Source: Cinclus cinclus (lineage: Eukaryota > Chordata > Aves > Passeriformes > Cinclidae). From it: 64,000 bases of DNA. Location: contig NC_085046.1 in assembly GCF_963662255.1 (NCBI RefSeq), positions 100,085,324 to 100,149,323 of the forward strand. Reading direction: 5' to 3'. The notes beneath the pieces are model-generated. The model saw only the letters and a list, made by a program, of their open reading frames with translations, did not search any database and was not told the origin of the DNA. Of the stretch, positions 1-13,600 are shown piece by piece (within the stretch, counting starts at the first letter, position 1; each line of letters opens with the position of its first letter). The translations under genes and the position numbers were made by a program.

Positions 1-3000
1 ATTGTAAATTTCTCTTTTTGGGGGGGACTAAGAAGATCCCACAAAAACAAATGTAATCTGAAGTCAAGGTCTGTGTATGAATGCCTAAATAATGAGTTTT
101 CCAGAATTCAAAAGTTTTAAAAATAGCTGCAAGAATAGATTTAAATATTATAGTAATCTTTCTCCCTAACGTGGCATTTGCTTCACTTTTAGTGCATATC
201 GACCAGTAGTAGCTGTTAATTTTTGTTATGATACTCTGCTTGTATTTCTTTGATTGTGACTTTATTTTATTAATGGATACTTTGTGATACAGGACTTGCA
301 AAGTGATGAGATTATCCATATTGACAAATACAGACATCACTATATGCTTTCCATTAAACCACTCATAATTTTATGCATCTGGAAAATATTTACTGGTTGA
401 AGAAGTGTGGGGTAAGACTACGTGCATAACCACCAAAAATGTACCATCTTGCATGTGGAAATTATGATGATGACAGTGATGATACAGCTCTTTTTTCAAA
501 GATGTTTTAGGTTTATGGGTGTAATTTTGCTGCCCATTAAATAGCAAAACAAAACAGTTATATGACATAATGACTGCTTATTCAGCACTGTCTAAAGAAA
601 TAATTTGATTCACCACAGAGGTTTTACTTAGCTGAAGTCAGTCAGACCTCTCCTACAGTTTTGGATGACTATGTGGCTGTGCACATGCACACAAAGGTGT
701 TAAACATGCATGAATTTGCATTGACAGAAGAATAAGCCTATTGGGGGTTGCATCTGAAAAAGTGAAGTACCAATGCAGACACGTGGCAGGCCTGAGCAGA
801 TTTGTAAGGTGTAGCTGTATGAATATTCAATCCTTTTGTATCCTGGCTAAATGTGTACACTAGCATGAAACCACTGATCTGTACGTAGGGTTTTTAACAC
901 CTGTAGAAATGCGGTAAGTTCATGCAGCTGTCTAGTTATCCTCCATTTCTATCTGATGATGTAACTTCCTAACACATGCTCTTCCTCCTCGGAACTCAGC
1001 TTGTCTGTTACTTTGGGGTATTTTCTCCAATTGTTTTAAGATAGGCTTCAGTTCTTTTTATAATTTTCCAGTGTTTTTGCTTCCTTCCTCAGGTCACTCA
1101 ATGCTTTTGTCTTATTTTGTTAGTGCTGTACCAGCTCTCCACTCCTATCATTTATAGCCTAGATTTCCAATTGTGCTTTTTAACAAGCCATTGAAGCAGT
1201 GGCAACCTAAAATGAGCCATCATTTGTGGAAAGAAATATATATGATAAATATTTCTAGGAATCTGTTACTTTTCTGTTAATGCTTCAAAATGCACAAGAA
1301 ATGACATATATTCCTGTGTTACATACCAGGAATCCTGGTGGATTTTTTTTTTAAATTTGGATGGGGATTTGTATACTGAGACAAAATGCTCTGGCCACAA
1401 GGCATATGATTTCTTACTGATAAACTTGGAAAAAATAACAGAAAGACGGAGAATGGAAGAGTGATCCATGTGATTTGAATCACTGAATTTAGAGAAGTCA
1501 GACATCTGGAAATACGGAGCTCTGACTTATGTACAGAAAGAAATGGAAGGAATATGGAAGTGGTGGTAAGAGTGGGACCAAAAAACTGAGCTTGTGGTGA
1601 ATCAGAAGCTCCTGGAGCCCTGCAATGGAGAAAGGATTAATGCAGTCTTTAGATGCATAGGCAGGTGGATAATACAGCATTTGGGAAGGTTTTTGACTTG
1701 CATTTGGCTTCTAGAATAGCATAACTGGCATTCTATCTCTTCTTTTGACATCCACATTCAAAGGAAGGCTATTAGTAGCTATAGGAATTATTAAAGAATT
1801 GGAAAACATCTTTTATAATAGCAAGTTTAAGATGAATCTGCCTATCAAGTTGTTCTTTCTCACTGAAAGTAAAAATGTTTAAAAAGACAGATATAAATGG
1901 AAGATTTTGGAAGGTATATGAGGAATAGAAATTTAACAATGGTCTCTTCTGGCTAGCAGGCCAAACTGCAATAGGATCCAGGAGCAGGAAAAACGAAGCA
2001 GTCTAATTCTAACTAGAAATAAATATTATACACCTTATTATACATATTCAGAAGAGTTGAAAGGGGTCACTTGAAATGGCCCAGACTTTGATTGGTTGTA
2101 CAAGATGAAATTTTATAGTCAGTGTACTACCACCACGTTCAACAGTACTACTATTTTCTACAGTACCTCAGAGTTTTGAGGGGTGCTGGGGCATGCCCAG
2201 AATACTCTTTTGAAGCTCACTCCACTGCCCCTTGGTGGCTGCAGTTGCTTATGGTCCTTTGGAGCAGCCTGTGCTTGGCAATCTTCCTTTATTCCAACTT
2301 CATTTGTACCAGTGAAGCTGACAGCTTCTCAGAGGTGGCCATTCTGAGATGACAGCTTGATAAAATTATTAAGAAAGACCTGCCTCCTGTTTTAAAATTA
2401 ACATGTGCTCCATCTCTGCTTATTTGGATTTCATTTACTAGCTTTGTAATTTCTCATGCTTTCTGAAAAGTAAAAATACTTTGCAGAAAAAGAAAGATTA
2501 ATTTAGAAAAGGAAGTAATCTCAGAGACATTTCCTATGTAATTCAGAACATTTGCTAAAATTTAAAACTTTCTTTGAATGAAACAAGGACTTTATACTAG
2601 CTCCTCAACAGTTATTTGGCACAGAGATACAATCAGCAGACAGCTCATAAATGTGTTACAATTGAGGGCATTAGCTTTTGGGAGTCTCAGAAGGCAGAAA
2701 CAGTGGATAATTAAAAAGGTGGAAATAGAACTCAGAAAAAAAATAGAAATTGAAGAAATGCATAATGAAAAATTTTTCCTTCCTGATTTTCTACTTAAAA
2801 AAACCCCAAAAAACATTACCCTGCAGTCTGAAGTGCATGGAATGATTTTCCTCAGTATTCAAATGGCTATAGATCATGGCCCACATTTTACTAATTTTGC
2901 ACAATTAAATGGCAAACTCCACTAAGTTATGACAAAACTGTTGAAAACAGTGGCAGCATCACAGGAGCAATGTGAAAAATGTGGGTTCTGAAAAGTTTCA

Positions 3001-5177
3001 GGACTATGAACTTAGGAATTCTTCCCAAAGCCTTCTTTGAGGCATATAAAGGCTTAGAGCATTTATCAATTTGTTCTCAGGTTCTCAGCATTAGATGAAC
3101 CCGTACAGTGCTCTAGGCAGCAAGAAATGCTAAGGCTTTATTTTATGTTTATTTTTTTTTTTTGTGAGTAGTGAAATAAAGCAACATCTTAAGCATTTCA
3201 AAATTTAGACAGACAACTGTGGAATGAGAAAATGTGTTACAATTCACTCTGAAATACTCTTATCCTATCCTTAAGGAAGTATAGTAACAAAGCATGCAAA
3301 AAGGGCCTTTTGAAATAAATATGTGATGGTATTTCTTGCAGTTAATACATTTGAACATTCACTGAGGATATTCAGAATGTTGAGGATGCTTCCTTAGGAA
3401 ACATCTGGTGGTAGCTACAGCTTGAAGCATCTCTCTAGAACAGATGGACCACTGGTGTACAATGACGTCTTTGTTCTCAGTGAGTAAATTTAGGGAGATG
3501 AAACAGTGAACACAGGGTGAGGTCAGGAAGCAGCATGTCTCAGAAAAACGTCTGCTTGCTGGATAGAGAGTTGCTGTTGCAAGATATGAATCACAGATAA
3601 ATGGAAACACAAAGAGGAGAAGCAGCCCCTGGTTTTGTACTGGCATAATGTGTGAACAAAATGATTCTCATGCTGTTCTCATGGATCCCTATCATCTGCT
3701 TTGCAGGGCATGATGCAACGTTCTGCCGCTGGTTCTCTCCCCAGCACATAATCTAATCCCATCTGTGACCACAAATTCAGGTACATTTCCATCTCTTTGT
3801 GGAAAACCTTTGGGTGCACCTCTGTGCTGCAGCCTTGGCATTGTCCATCAGTGGATTTCTCCACCATTTCCATTGGTAGTTTGGCTGTCAGTCTGAGATC
3901 ACAGCGTGACTAAATAGGGCTCTCCATTGTACCTTAGACATATCTAATAGACTCCTAGGGCCTTGCCGTCATGGTTATGGGCACAGTTTCATCCCCTCAG
4001 GTTTTCCCTGTGGAACTGTGCAGCACTCTTACTCATTTTTGGTGTTGCATTCCTAGGCAGGTCTTAAGCTTTATGTTAACTTGGGCATGCCATCAGTCTG
4101 GGCCAACTTATGGGGAGGTGCAGGGAGGGGTCTTAACTTAGGGGTCTCAGCAGGAGGGAGCACTTGAGATTGTTATTAATACCTCTTGCACTTAGTTACT
4201 GTCTTCGTTGAGAGCATAAGCAAAATTGGCTGCAAACCTGTTCAACTTGCTTTTTATAAAAAAATAAGTAATTTTGGAAGAGTTTTGAAAGGTGTTGCAG
4301 GTTAAGAAGCTGTTGATTGAACTGCTGTAATGGGGTTCAAGGTATAACCATGCAGTTTTCAGACAATGATGGGTGAAAAGTCTAGCTCTGAGCTTACAGG
4401 CATTACAGGCCTTTATTATATTAACGTACTGAGCAAGCATCAGAGAGAAGAGCTTCTCCAGGAGGGGAGAGGCCGCTGTACCTAAGTGCATGGTCCACTC
4501 CAAGTGTGTGTTCAGATCATCTAAGATTTCCACTTTCAAAAGGACAGTTGCTATTGCTTTATTTTATTTTTTCCTGAAAAAAAACGCAACATTGTTTATT
4601 CCTCAGTCATCTTATTTCACCACTCGGATCTCAAAATCCTTTCAGAGTTTATTGTCTACTTTGTTCTCCTTGGTCTTTTCTTTCCTGCTCTCTAATCCAC
4701 TGGATCTTCCATTGCATGCTTTTTTTCTGGTTCTGGTAAATAAAAAAAGACAGGTGTCTTTTTTTATTCTTTTGTTGGAGACATTTTTATGCCTCTGTAC
4801 TAAATTTCCTTTGATTTAAGGACCAAGGGGCAACTTTATTAGAAATTTTATTTTTTCTTTGGTGGTATTCTGCAATGATATAGATGTAGGTTCTATGAAA
4901 AATTTTACTTAAAGTAATTTTTTTTGGCTTGCAATATGCATTCTGTTTCTTGCAAAAGGGGATTTGGGAAGAATTTTTATACTTCTTTTTTCATATCCAG
5001 TGACCACACAGGCAAATTGTCTCATTCCAAAACATACACTAAGCATTTGGGGGAAAAAATAGTGCAGTAACAAGTGAAGATCTTCATCTTTTAGCTTTTA
5101 AATTGTTCATTCAACAGCTTAGCACCAACTTGAGGTTGAAAATTTAGCAAGTGTCTTCTCTAATAATTCTGTTGCTG

Positions 5178-5179
<2 letters not shown>
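1..5179. other. Gene-free AT-rich DNA
   Basis: No gene or named repeat is recognised here. The longest open stretches are 115 codons at 2578-2925 on the plus strand and 115 codons at 4192-4539 on the minus strand. Neither has a recognisable domain or clear flanking splice signals. The stretch at 2150-2350 is a little richer in G and C but matches no repeat I know. Old, unrecognisable repeats may be present. Confidence 0.6.

Positions 5180-5239
<60 letters not shown>
5180..5239. repeat. (AAT)n microsatellite
   Basis: An almost perfect run of about 19 AAT/TAA units. A pure trinucleotide run this long is usually length-polymorphic. It lies in AT-rich gene-free DNA, so no function is implied. 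Confidence 0.97.
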
Positions 5240-5649
5240 AGAATCTGGTTGCATTTTCACAGAATCTAGATATTAAATTTATGCTATGGTTGTACCGAAG
5301 AGGTAGATTATCCTATAGATTCCTATGTTTGACATTTTTTGGGTTTTAAAAACATTAAGAACATATTATAAACATATTAAGAACAAAGCACAGTCAGTGA
5401 CATTTAAGGTGGGATTCAGTAATATTATACTATACATGTCTAGTGATGAGACTGCCTTCTTGATTTCCAAGGTGAACTGGAAGAAGCTGTCTTTATATTT
5501 GCTATTAAAATATCTACTTTAAGACATTATGTTTAGAATTACCCATCCTTTGAGATGCCTACTTTTAAGCAGATTAATCTTACACTGAATGTCTGACATT
5601 TTCAACAGTTGAAAAGATATTTTGTGAGATGACTACTTATGTACTACTG

Positions 5650-5692
5650 TTTTTTTTTTTTGTTTGTTTGTTTGTTTTTTTTCCATTTTGTG
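5650..5692. repeat. T-rich / (TTTG)n simple repeat
   Basis: A T run, then about four TTTG units, then another T run. It sits about 30 bases before the LTR boundary at 5720 and may be an unrelated poly(A) tail read in reverse or simple slippage. Confidence 0.85.
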
Positions 5693-5719
5693 AAGAGGGA
5701 CAGTTTCTTTGCTTTATAC

Positions 5720-6030
5720 TGTGGTGGGTTGACCATGTCTGGATGTTCCTCCCTGCAACCAAAACTGCTCTATCACTTCTCATCTGGACAGGAGAGATTA
5801 AATATACTAAATGCTCAGGGGTTGACATAAGGATGAGGACAGATCACTCAGCAACTACTTTTGCAGGCAAATCCGACTTTATTTGGGGAAATTAAGTAGT
5901 TTAATTTAGTAAAAATCAAATTAGAGTAAGGTAATGAGGAATAAAACTACTGATGAGCCTTGACAATTTCCTGGGTAGGGGCCTCCACTATGTTTCCTGC
6001 ATCAGGTCTCTCTTCAACCGTTGTTCACAA
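5720..6030 (-). mobile_element. Avian endogenous retrovirus LTR, 3' portion
   Basis: From 5720 the plus strand begins TGTGGTGGGTTGACC. It continues through degraded but recognisable blocks, such as the CTCTATCAC, CATCTGGACAGG and GATCACTCA motifs, of an LTR common in bird genomes. On that consensus the sense direction is the minus strand, so 5720 is the CA end of U5. The minus strand carries AATAAA inside the stretch TTTATTTGGGG near 5880, a plausible polyadenylation signal. Similarity fades after about 5990, so the U3 part is lost or too diverged. No gag, pol or env sequence is attached, so it is an old truncated solo LTR. The border at 6030 is approximate and the subfamily is not assigned. 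Confidence 0.7.
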
Positions 6031-7904
6031 AAGTTCTGCAGATAATGTTCTATTCTCACACTGAAACATAAATATTGAAAGGAAAATTTAAATGTCATTG
6101 TGTGATGCTATTGTTTGTTGGTGACAAGGAACTTTCAACTTATGTTTAATCAATTTTCAAATTCCCAGGTTCCAGGTGCTCTGTGAAACTCATTTTGCAG
6201 CAGTTGTTCCAAGTATTGCATTGCTAAAGACATTGTGTGCTGCAGTTTCCTATACAGTCATCCTATATTTTTAACCTCATATTTTCTCTTGTTATTTTTA
6301 TGTATATTATCAGATTACCTGAGAAATAATGCACATCCCAATAGTAGTCGCAGAATCACATGATCAAAGTTTGAAGCCATAAAAATTGCTTGGTGATTCC
6401 ATTAGGCACAGCAGCCATTAAGGAATGAAGACTCATTATGGCCAAATTTATTTAAACGAAAATAATTGCTAGCGATAATAAAAAAAAGCATCTCCTGTAA
6501 GTAACTTTGTTCACCATCCATGTTCCCTTCACACAATAAAATGGAGTGGATCACAGCACTTGATCTTAAATAATGCTGAGCTAGATGGAACTACCATTAC
6601 AGTGTTCAATGAGATGGGAAATACCTTCAGTATTTTGTTGCTGTAATCACCGCTTCGGATCCATTATACGGCATATCTTGATTAGGTCATATTGGCATTT
6701 TTAGCTCCCATGGTCTTATTGTTAGAGGTAAGGGAATAGTGCTATGGATTGATGATCATGCATTTTAGAAATCACTTTATTGCTATCAAAACACAAAACA
6801 GTTTACAGAGTAAACTTCAAGTGTGGCAGAAGGATGAAATCTTAAAATCTGAGGTTAATTACCAATCCCACATATGCACCAACAATTTGCTCCTAAATTA
6901 GCTGTTGCTATCAAGGTACTTTTCTGATTATGCTTTTAACTTGTGGGGTTTACTCCATTCTCAGGATGGCAGCTGACTTCTACAGAATTTCTGGAAGGCA
7001 GCTGAGAGTCTCTGGCTGTGTTGTGTCTTCCTAACCTCAGGATATTTCTTAGACTAGGAAAATTTACCGTGGTAGTCAAAGACCTCAGATAAGATCATGA
7101 CTAAATCCAGGCTTCTTCCTTGGGTACATAAAATGCAATTGAGTAAGCTTTCAGGATCTCAGAACCACTGTTTCTACCTAGACTGTATATTGCATATTGA
7201 AAAAATTGGAAAATACCCAGCTGCACCTCTTTAATGCATATTTATCTGTATTTTATGTTCCTGCTGTGCAACTTAAGTCATAGAGTTTACATTTGCATAT
7301 GTAGTTCTCAGCTTCCAGTTTCATCAGATCCTAATAATGCCAGAACTCTAGGCTGTGATTAACAGCATTAATAAGTGAAACCAGGGGACTTTGGACAAGA
7401 TGTAAGACTCTCAAAATAGAGCTTAGATATTCCAAGGGCACGGTCAGCAAAACATGATCTTTAGATTTCACATGCGTGATATTCAAAGCTAAAGCAAAGG
7501 AAATTGTCTTCTAAAAATAACTACATGGCTAATATTGCAGCTGTATTAATGCTGTGCTGCCTAACCAAACCTGATCTACTATTTTCAAAAAATTCCCTAT
7601 GACTATTTTTTTATTATTTTGTAGGCAGGAATAGGAAAAAAAGAAATATATTCAGTGATGTGGGAATTAATATGGGGTATCTTTTCTTGTTAGTTTTATT
7701 AGATGTTATATGTATTATTGAAAAACTCAAGGGGTCACCTGAAGTGGAATTTTCTGCCTTAATATCCTGCTGCGGGGTCCCTGGGCTCTGGCAGGAAAAG
7801 GCTTGTCACAGAAGAGAGGCATTCATTATAATTTCATATTTTATAGTCCTGAAGGAGCTAAAGACTTTTCCCTTAAAGCAAGGTCCTGTCATCCCTTCAT
7901 TGTT
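6031..7904. other. Gene-free DNA
   Basis: No gene or repeat is recognised. The interval 6290-6490 has an even composition with several TAAT/ATTA cores and few low-complexity runs, which is compatible with a conserved regulatory element but not evidence of one. The last 150 bases before the CR1 fragment are richer in G and C and could be a more diverged 5' continuation of it. Confidence 0.5.
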
Positions 7905-8287
7905 CCAGGGCCTGGTGCTGTTTAACATCTAACAATGCTGACAGTGGGACTGAGAGCACCCTCAGCAAGTCTGCACATGACACCAAGTGAACGAGGCAGT
8001 GGATTCACTGGAAGGAAGGGATGCCATCCACTGGGACCTTGACAGGAGTGAAGGGGAATCTCATGGGGTCAAGTGCAAGGTCCTGCACATGGGTCAGGGC
8101 AATCCCCAATATCAGTACAGACAGGGGAATAAATGGATTGATTGCAGCCCTGAAGAGGAGGGCTTGGGGATACTGGTGAGTGATAAACCGAGCATGCACT
8201 GGCACTGTGTACTTGGAGCCCAGAAACACATCTATGCCCTGGGCTGCATCCAATGCAGCGCGGCCAGCAGGGTGAGGGAGGTGGTTC
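7905..8287 (+). mobile_element. CR1 LINE fragment (3' part of reverse transcriptase)
   Basis: The plus strand follows the end of the CR1 reverse-transcriptase reading frame. It starts at the block encoding GPVLFN, passes the degraded GACACCAAG block and the region encoding KCKVLHMGQGNPQ, and continues to the GLGILVSDK block and an ASRVREV motif near 8280. In intact CR1 this frame encodes the enzyme that copies the element into the genome. Here stop codons and frameshifts break it, so it is a dead, 5'-truncated fossil. It stops without the usual CR1 3' tail, so it is truncated at both ends. The long minus-strand open frame across 8005-8514 is an antisense shadow of this copy. Confidence 0.85.
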
Positions 8288-9620
8288 TTTTTGTGTGGTA
8301 GGTTGTATGGCGCAGAAGTTCTTTTCCTTGAGTCTTGCTGCCAGTCTCTTGAGTACGAGACCCCTAAACTTAAATCCACATTGCACATGTTTCTTTTTAA
8401 AAACTTCTCTACAATTAAAAATAATGTTGATTTACAATTAGTAACTTTACTGCTCTTGTGTAGTTTGAATTCCCATTCTCCATCTAAAAAGTCAATTAAG
8501 CTGTCAGTTACCACTTCTCAGACAAGATGGCATCAGTTCAATTTCTTCAGGTCTGGGGAATATGCAATAGCTGTAATTGCTGGCTACAAGTGTTTACATC
8601 AGCTGAAGAACTATTAGCCTCCTTTAATTGCTGGTAGCAACTCAGTTTCCCCATTGCAGACAATTAATACAATCTGTTCTCACCCCACAGCAATCTGTGA
8701 CCCACTTTGAACTTTTTCATGGGCCGTTAGGGGCTGTGTTTGTGAAACACAGAGACTGAAAGGAGTGAAAATGTTATTAGGGAAGGAAAAAAGAAAAAGC
8801 TCTAGAGTGTGTTTATGCAAGGAAAGAGGTATCCCAAACTTCTGCAACCCTTGTCTCAATTTCACTAGCTAGAATTAGGACAGTCCAAATAAAAGCTTTA
8901 AAATCTCCCTTGGTGAGAGTAGAGGACCTAGGACCATATGTGATGTATCAGAAATTCTTTTCCCTCAGCTCTCATGTTAACTCCACCAGTGATCATGTTT
9001 GAATGAAATTCTGTTGTGAAATACATTGCTGCTTCTTTTCCCCCCCCTTCCTGTTTTTTTTTTTTCTTCTTGTTTTCTTCTCCTATGTTGTCTGGACTGA
9101 AACACTTTGCAAATTGTGAAGTATTTCCATAACGATACGGTAGCCAGTGTTGACAGGATGATGCATGAGTTCTGGTCCCACCAACATGTATTTGACTTGT
9201 GCAAATATACTGGAGGAGGAAGGGTGAAATCAAACTGGCTCGACTGTTTTCTTCAGCTGCAGTCTGTCACGATGCTGTCCTCAGTAACACCTCAGCATCA
9301 GCAACTTGCTAAGTGCCACCTCTTTTTTCCTCAGACTATGAAGTGCTTTTGTTCAGACTATATAGGTGACATTTTTATCTGCAGTAGGGCACAAACTAAT
9401 TTTTTTCATTCATGCTCCATTTATTCTAAGAACTAACAATGTATTGTGATTATTTCTTCCTCTTTGATGTTGGTTTGGGGGGCAATGGAAGTAATAGGAA
9501 TACATATTTTGGTTTTTTAATGGCAATTTCATGAATAGATTCTAATTCACAGTTTCTTTTTGAACTAGCTTTACTTTTCTGGGGCCTATTTAAAAGTAAT
9601 GGATATAAAAGCAAGAAACC
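8288..9620. other. Gene-free DNA with a pyrimidine tract
   Basis: No gene is recognised. The plus strand at 9040-9090 is a C/T-rich tract with a run of eight C and a run of twelve T. An open stretch of 109 codons at 9107-9436 has no recognisable domain. Confidence 0.55.
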
Positions 9621-9702
9621 AATATATATTATTCTATAGAATATATATATATTTATATCATATACATATACATACATACACACACACATATATATATATA
9701 TT
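9621..9702. repeat. Compound (TA)n / (CATA)n / (CA)n microsatellite
   Basis: TA-rich dinucleotide repeats flank a short CATA and CA core, ending in a further (TA)n run. The TA runs are self-complementary and could form cruciforms. It is surrounded by gene-free DNA. Confidence 0.93.
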
Positions 9703-10575
9703 CTTCTATATCTTATCCTGTCAGAGGCAGAAATCAATCTCTGCTCCTTAGCTCAAACCTTTGATAATACAACACAGACATAAAAGTGGCTTGATCTCTT
9801 ACTGCTTTCCTGTCTCTGTCTAGCTTTACATCTGGAAAAATATTTAATAATTTTCAAAACAGTTGAAAGTCTCCCTTGATTCCCTTCTACAGGTGAGAGA
9901 ACTTACAGATGAACTTGTCAGACTGAAGTATCCTGGTGCTGCTATCAAAAAAACTCATCTGATGCAGCAAAGTGCCAAAGTCTTTTGGCTACGCTTAGGG
10001 AAAAGCTCTTGTATTTTTCTTGTGAGTGTATAAGGGATTATTGGCCCAGATTTGAGAACCTGGCAGGGAGAATTTCTGTATTCTGGATAAATGTCAAAAT
10101 AGAAGCAAATCTCCATACGACATACTGTAGATTCCTAGTTCCTGCTGCTGGCTCCTACTGAAGCTCATTTTATTTCACTATGACCTAGAAATGATTCCAA
10201 CAATAATCTAATGCCTCCCCCCACACCACATGTGCACCCCAGAACTCAAAGGAAACTGTTTGCTTTCTATGACAATTTCTCATGCATAGTCTTTTATCTA
10301 ATGGTCCATGATGCATGAATCAGATTCTGAGTGGGAAAAATATCTAGTGCAAATGACTTTAAAAACTGACATTTATATTCAGTTAAGAAATTCCTGTTGA
10401 ATGTTTATGCTTTGGATTTTCTGTATTGTGACTTAGTAGCAGGAGTACACTCAAACTTCAGAGGAAAAACTTGCGATACACCTAGAATTGTGCAGTTGTC
10501 CCCTAAAAACAGTATTGCCACTGCTAGTAACAGACTCCAAGCTTAATACTAATCATACAAAATCTCCATCCTGGC
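9703..10575. other. Gene-free DNA
   Basis: No gene, RNA or repeat is recognised between the compound microsatellite and the CR1 tail. Base composition is ordinary for the window. Confidence 0.55.
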
Positions 10576-10645
10576 CTAGAATCATTGAATCACAGAATGC
10601 CCTGAGTTGGAGGGGACACACAAGGATCATAGAGTCCGACTTCTG
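10576..10645 (-). mobile_element. CR1 LINE 3' tail (very short copy)
   Basis: The plus strand reads as the reverse complement of the CR1 3' end. It has the AGAATCATTGAATCACAGAATG terminal block (here 10579-10600), then CCTGAGTTGGAGGGGACACAC and AGGATCATAGAGTCC. Only about 70 bases of the 3' end are present, which is typical of a severely 5'-truncated CR1 insertion made by target-primed reverse transcription. It carries no coding sequence. The 5' border is approximate because the match fades after about 10640. Confidence 0.88.
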
Positions 10646-13600
10646 GGTCTATTGTGTTCTGGTATCAACTTACATGGATTTGCTTTGTGAGTTAAAAGTT
10701 TGATACGAAGTGTCTCTCACTATGATGTGGTGTTTAAATGTGGAGAAATTATAGAGGTCTTGAAAATATGATCCAAGGTTGGAAACAGGTCTCAAGAAAA
10801 TCAGTAACTCCCTGGTAGTCAAGCACTGCATGCTGAGAGTGTTTTTAAGAGCTGGGAGCTAAAAAGAGAAAAAAAAATGCAAGAGTGAAACCAGAAAATG
10901 TAACTGAGCAATAGGACAAGGCATGTGGTGCAGCTTGGGAAAGCAACATCTTCAAGCATCAGGTAGCACGTGGGTAAGTGGATGGAAGTGTCCAGAAGCT
11001 GAAACACATTATGGAGAGACAAGATTTCAAAGGATGTGGGAAATGATTCTCCCTGGAGGGCTGGGATGCCTACTCTGTCTGACTGCTTGTAGGAACCTGG
11101 GGCTCTTTCGGTCTGCCTGCCCCCCCCAGGAACCCTGACTCTTTTGAGGTCCCTTTTGACCTGCCAGCTGATCATTTGGGGCTGTGTACAGCAGCATTAT
11201 GGTACATCTGCACATGTGGTTTTTTTCCACAGATTCTGCTCTGTAACGGTCCCTCCATAGAGCATTGTTGCATTTAAACTTCATTTTCCTAGTCACTGTT
11301 ATCCAAGATTTGGGTCCACACAAGGGAAACAGCAGTGGTGGCAGTATGTGTGTAGTGCTATTCAAAACTCTACATGTACTGTATGTTTTCTTATTTTGTT
11401 TTAATAAACTCTAAGAATTGTCTTTGCCACTATTAAGGGACAATAATGGGACTTTTAAGAGCTTGCTTCTAACCTGTCTATGCCACCAGCTCTGCGAGCT
11501 TTATCCTGCACGCTGATTTGGTTAAGAGTCTGGAAACAATCAGCACTGAAAAGAAACACAATATGACTAAACATATTTGCACAAACCTTATCAATTTTCA
11601 GTAGGGATGCTGAGCTGTGAAACAGCATTTCTCATTTTTAAGTTGATTTTTTTGTGTGTGTTGTGTTGTACTTGTGTCACCGCCCAGCAGTATCTAATTA
11701 AAACCAGTGCTCACACAGGGAAAGTATCTCTGATTTCCCTAAAAGGAATTCTGTGTTCTGAGACACCAGACAATTTTGGAACTACAATTTTTTTAATGCA
11801 AAGTGAGATTTGTAAATAAGTCATTTGTATAAATGAGACAAAATCTTCCAGCTTGAGAAATTAATTTCATAAGAAAATATTTTAATTTTTTTTTTTAAAT
11901 AGTACAATGCTCCAAAACTTTCATAAGAGTGAAAAAAGTTTGTATGGCTACAATGCAAATTATTAAGATTAATATCTGACTACTTCAGTAGCTGTGAACA
12001 GTGGACAATATAGCAGATTTGGCATGTCTCTAATAAAAGGAAGTCATGAATAAATCTGAATAGCAGTTGTGGTAGAAATCTAAAGAGCAGGAAGGATAAC
12101 TTTATTAATAGTTTGGGTTCACAGTTTAAAAACTTTGTAAGTGGGACAAAGGATTTGCTTTCCAATAATGTCCTATGCACTAACAGTGAACATCTCTGTT
12201 CATATTAAAAATAAAAAAAATCCAAGAGGAAATTCAAATTTATAGAACATCTTTTTGACAGATTCTATTATTTTATTAGAAACAAAGACCTTTCTTCCCC
12301 ATGGCTCCCATCTGGATAAAATTTAGACCAGATGATGCGTAATTCTCATTTGTAGCAGTCTTGGTGTTGTTAATTATTAAAGCACAACCAAGTGCACCAC
12401 CATTCAAGATTAGACCAAACAAAAATTAAAAAAAAAAAAAAAGAGAAAAGTAGATATACTTGTTCTATAATGGGTCAGTTCAAAAGGGATTTTATTGTTC
12501 CACTCATGCTGGAAAACCTTTATGCATGTGATAACACTACATAGACATTGGGTTTATCTTACACAGTGAGTTTCTTGGCTGCTAATGAAAGGCATATGTA
12601 TATAATGACGATTACTTTTTCGCTTTATGAAGTTGACATGAAATTTGTGCTACATACAATATGCTTTGTACTTAAATGTTTTGAATGTCTATCAGCCATT
12701 CCCATGCTATGTGGCTTGTTGGCAGAGAGCTTAACCAATGTGGTAAAACAATCATGTTCAATACCTAGGTACCAAAACTGGAGAAGTGCAGTCCAAGTTT
12801 CTTGTGTTCAAGTATGGAAAAAGTGTGTGGCATTGTATACTCGGGTGTCTTCTAGCAAGATTGTGGTTTGGCTTCTACTTTCTCCTATGCCTGGCTCAGC
12901 CTTCTGATTTTAAGATTGTATTTAAAAATAGTTTTTACTATATTTTAATTAGTTGGTTAAAGATGTTTTTACTTTGTGCTTGAACTTTTAGGTGGGCTTT
13001 TTTTAATAATAGTTTTACATTTTAGTTTCTCAGTATTTATTTTAGCTTGCGTACTATTAAGAATGTTGGTTTCCAACAGCCAGGCCAAGTTTCCAGAAGT
13101 GTTCGATAGTTTCATGTGACACAATTTTTGGGTGACCTATCTGAGATAGTTTGTACTCAGAAACATTTAGGACCCTTAGCTGCTCTTGAAACCAAGTATT
13201 AAGGAAATGTGTTAGACTCAAGTTTGTCAGCTCCCTCTGGCATCCAGAGGGGTTCCTTTAATTTGTTGCTAAACAATAACCTTCTCCAAATCCTGTTCCT
13301 TGACTATATTACATTCCAAGATCCTGATAATACTTGACTACCTATGAAGCTCCTAAAGATTCAGTTTCATGTCAACAGATCATCTCAGCAAATACAGAAG
13401 ACTCATTGTTTGATTTGCTCCTCATCATTTTATTTTTCCTTTCATGTGTGCACATACTCCCGCCTCTGTGCATATCTACTAGAGATCAGTAGACACTGAA
13501 CTATTAACTGTTACTTAGATTATGGAACAGACACTCACTTTTAAAATTCATTGCCAGCAGAAGTAAGGAATGTGCCAACATTGGGGGCTTTTAAATCTAA

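Noticed and set aside
2578..2925. 115-codon plus-strand frame with a lysine/glutamate-rich middle
   Set aside because: Composition follows the A-rich DNA. No acceptor or donor is positioned to make an exon.
4192..4539. 115-codon minus-strand frame with NTHLEW and a THHCLKTA stretch recalling a LINE polymerase
   Set aside because: The resemblance is limited to a few residues in the wrong spacing, and no flanking LINE sequence could be recognised.
8005..8514. 169-codon minus-strand open frame, the longest in the window
   Set aside because: Most of it is antisense to the CR1 fragment at 7905-8287. Its length follows from the GC-rich repeat sequence and the peptide has no recognisable domain.
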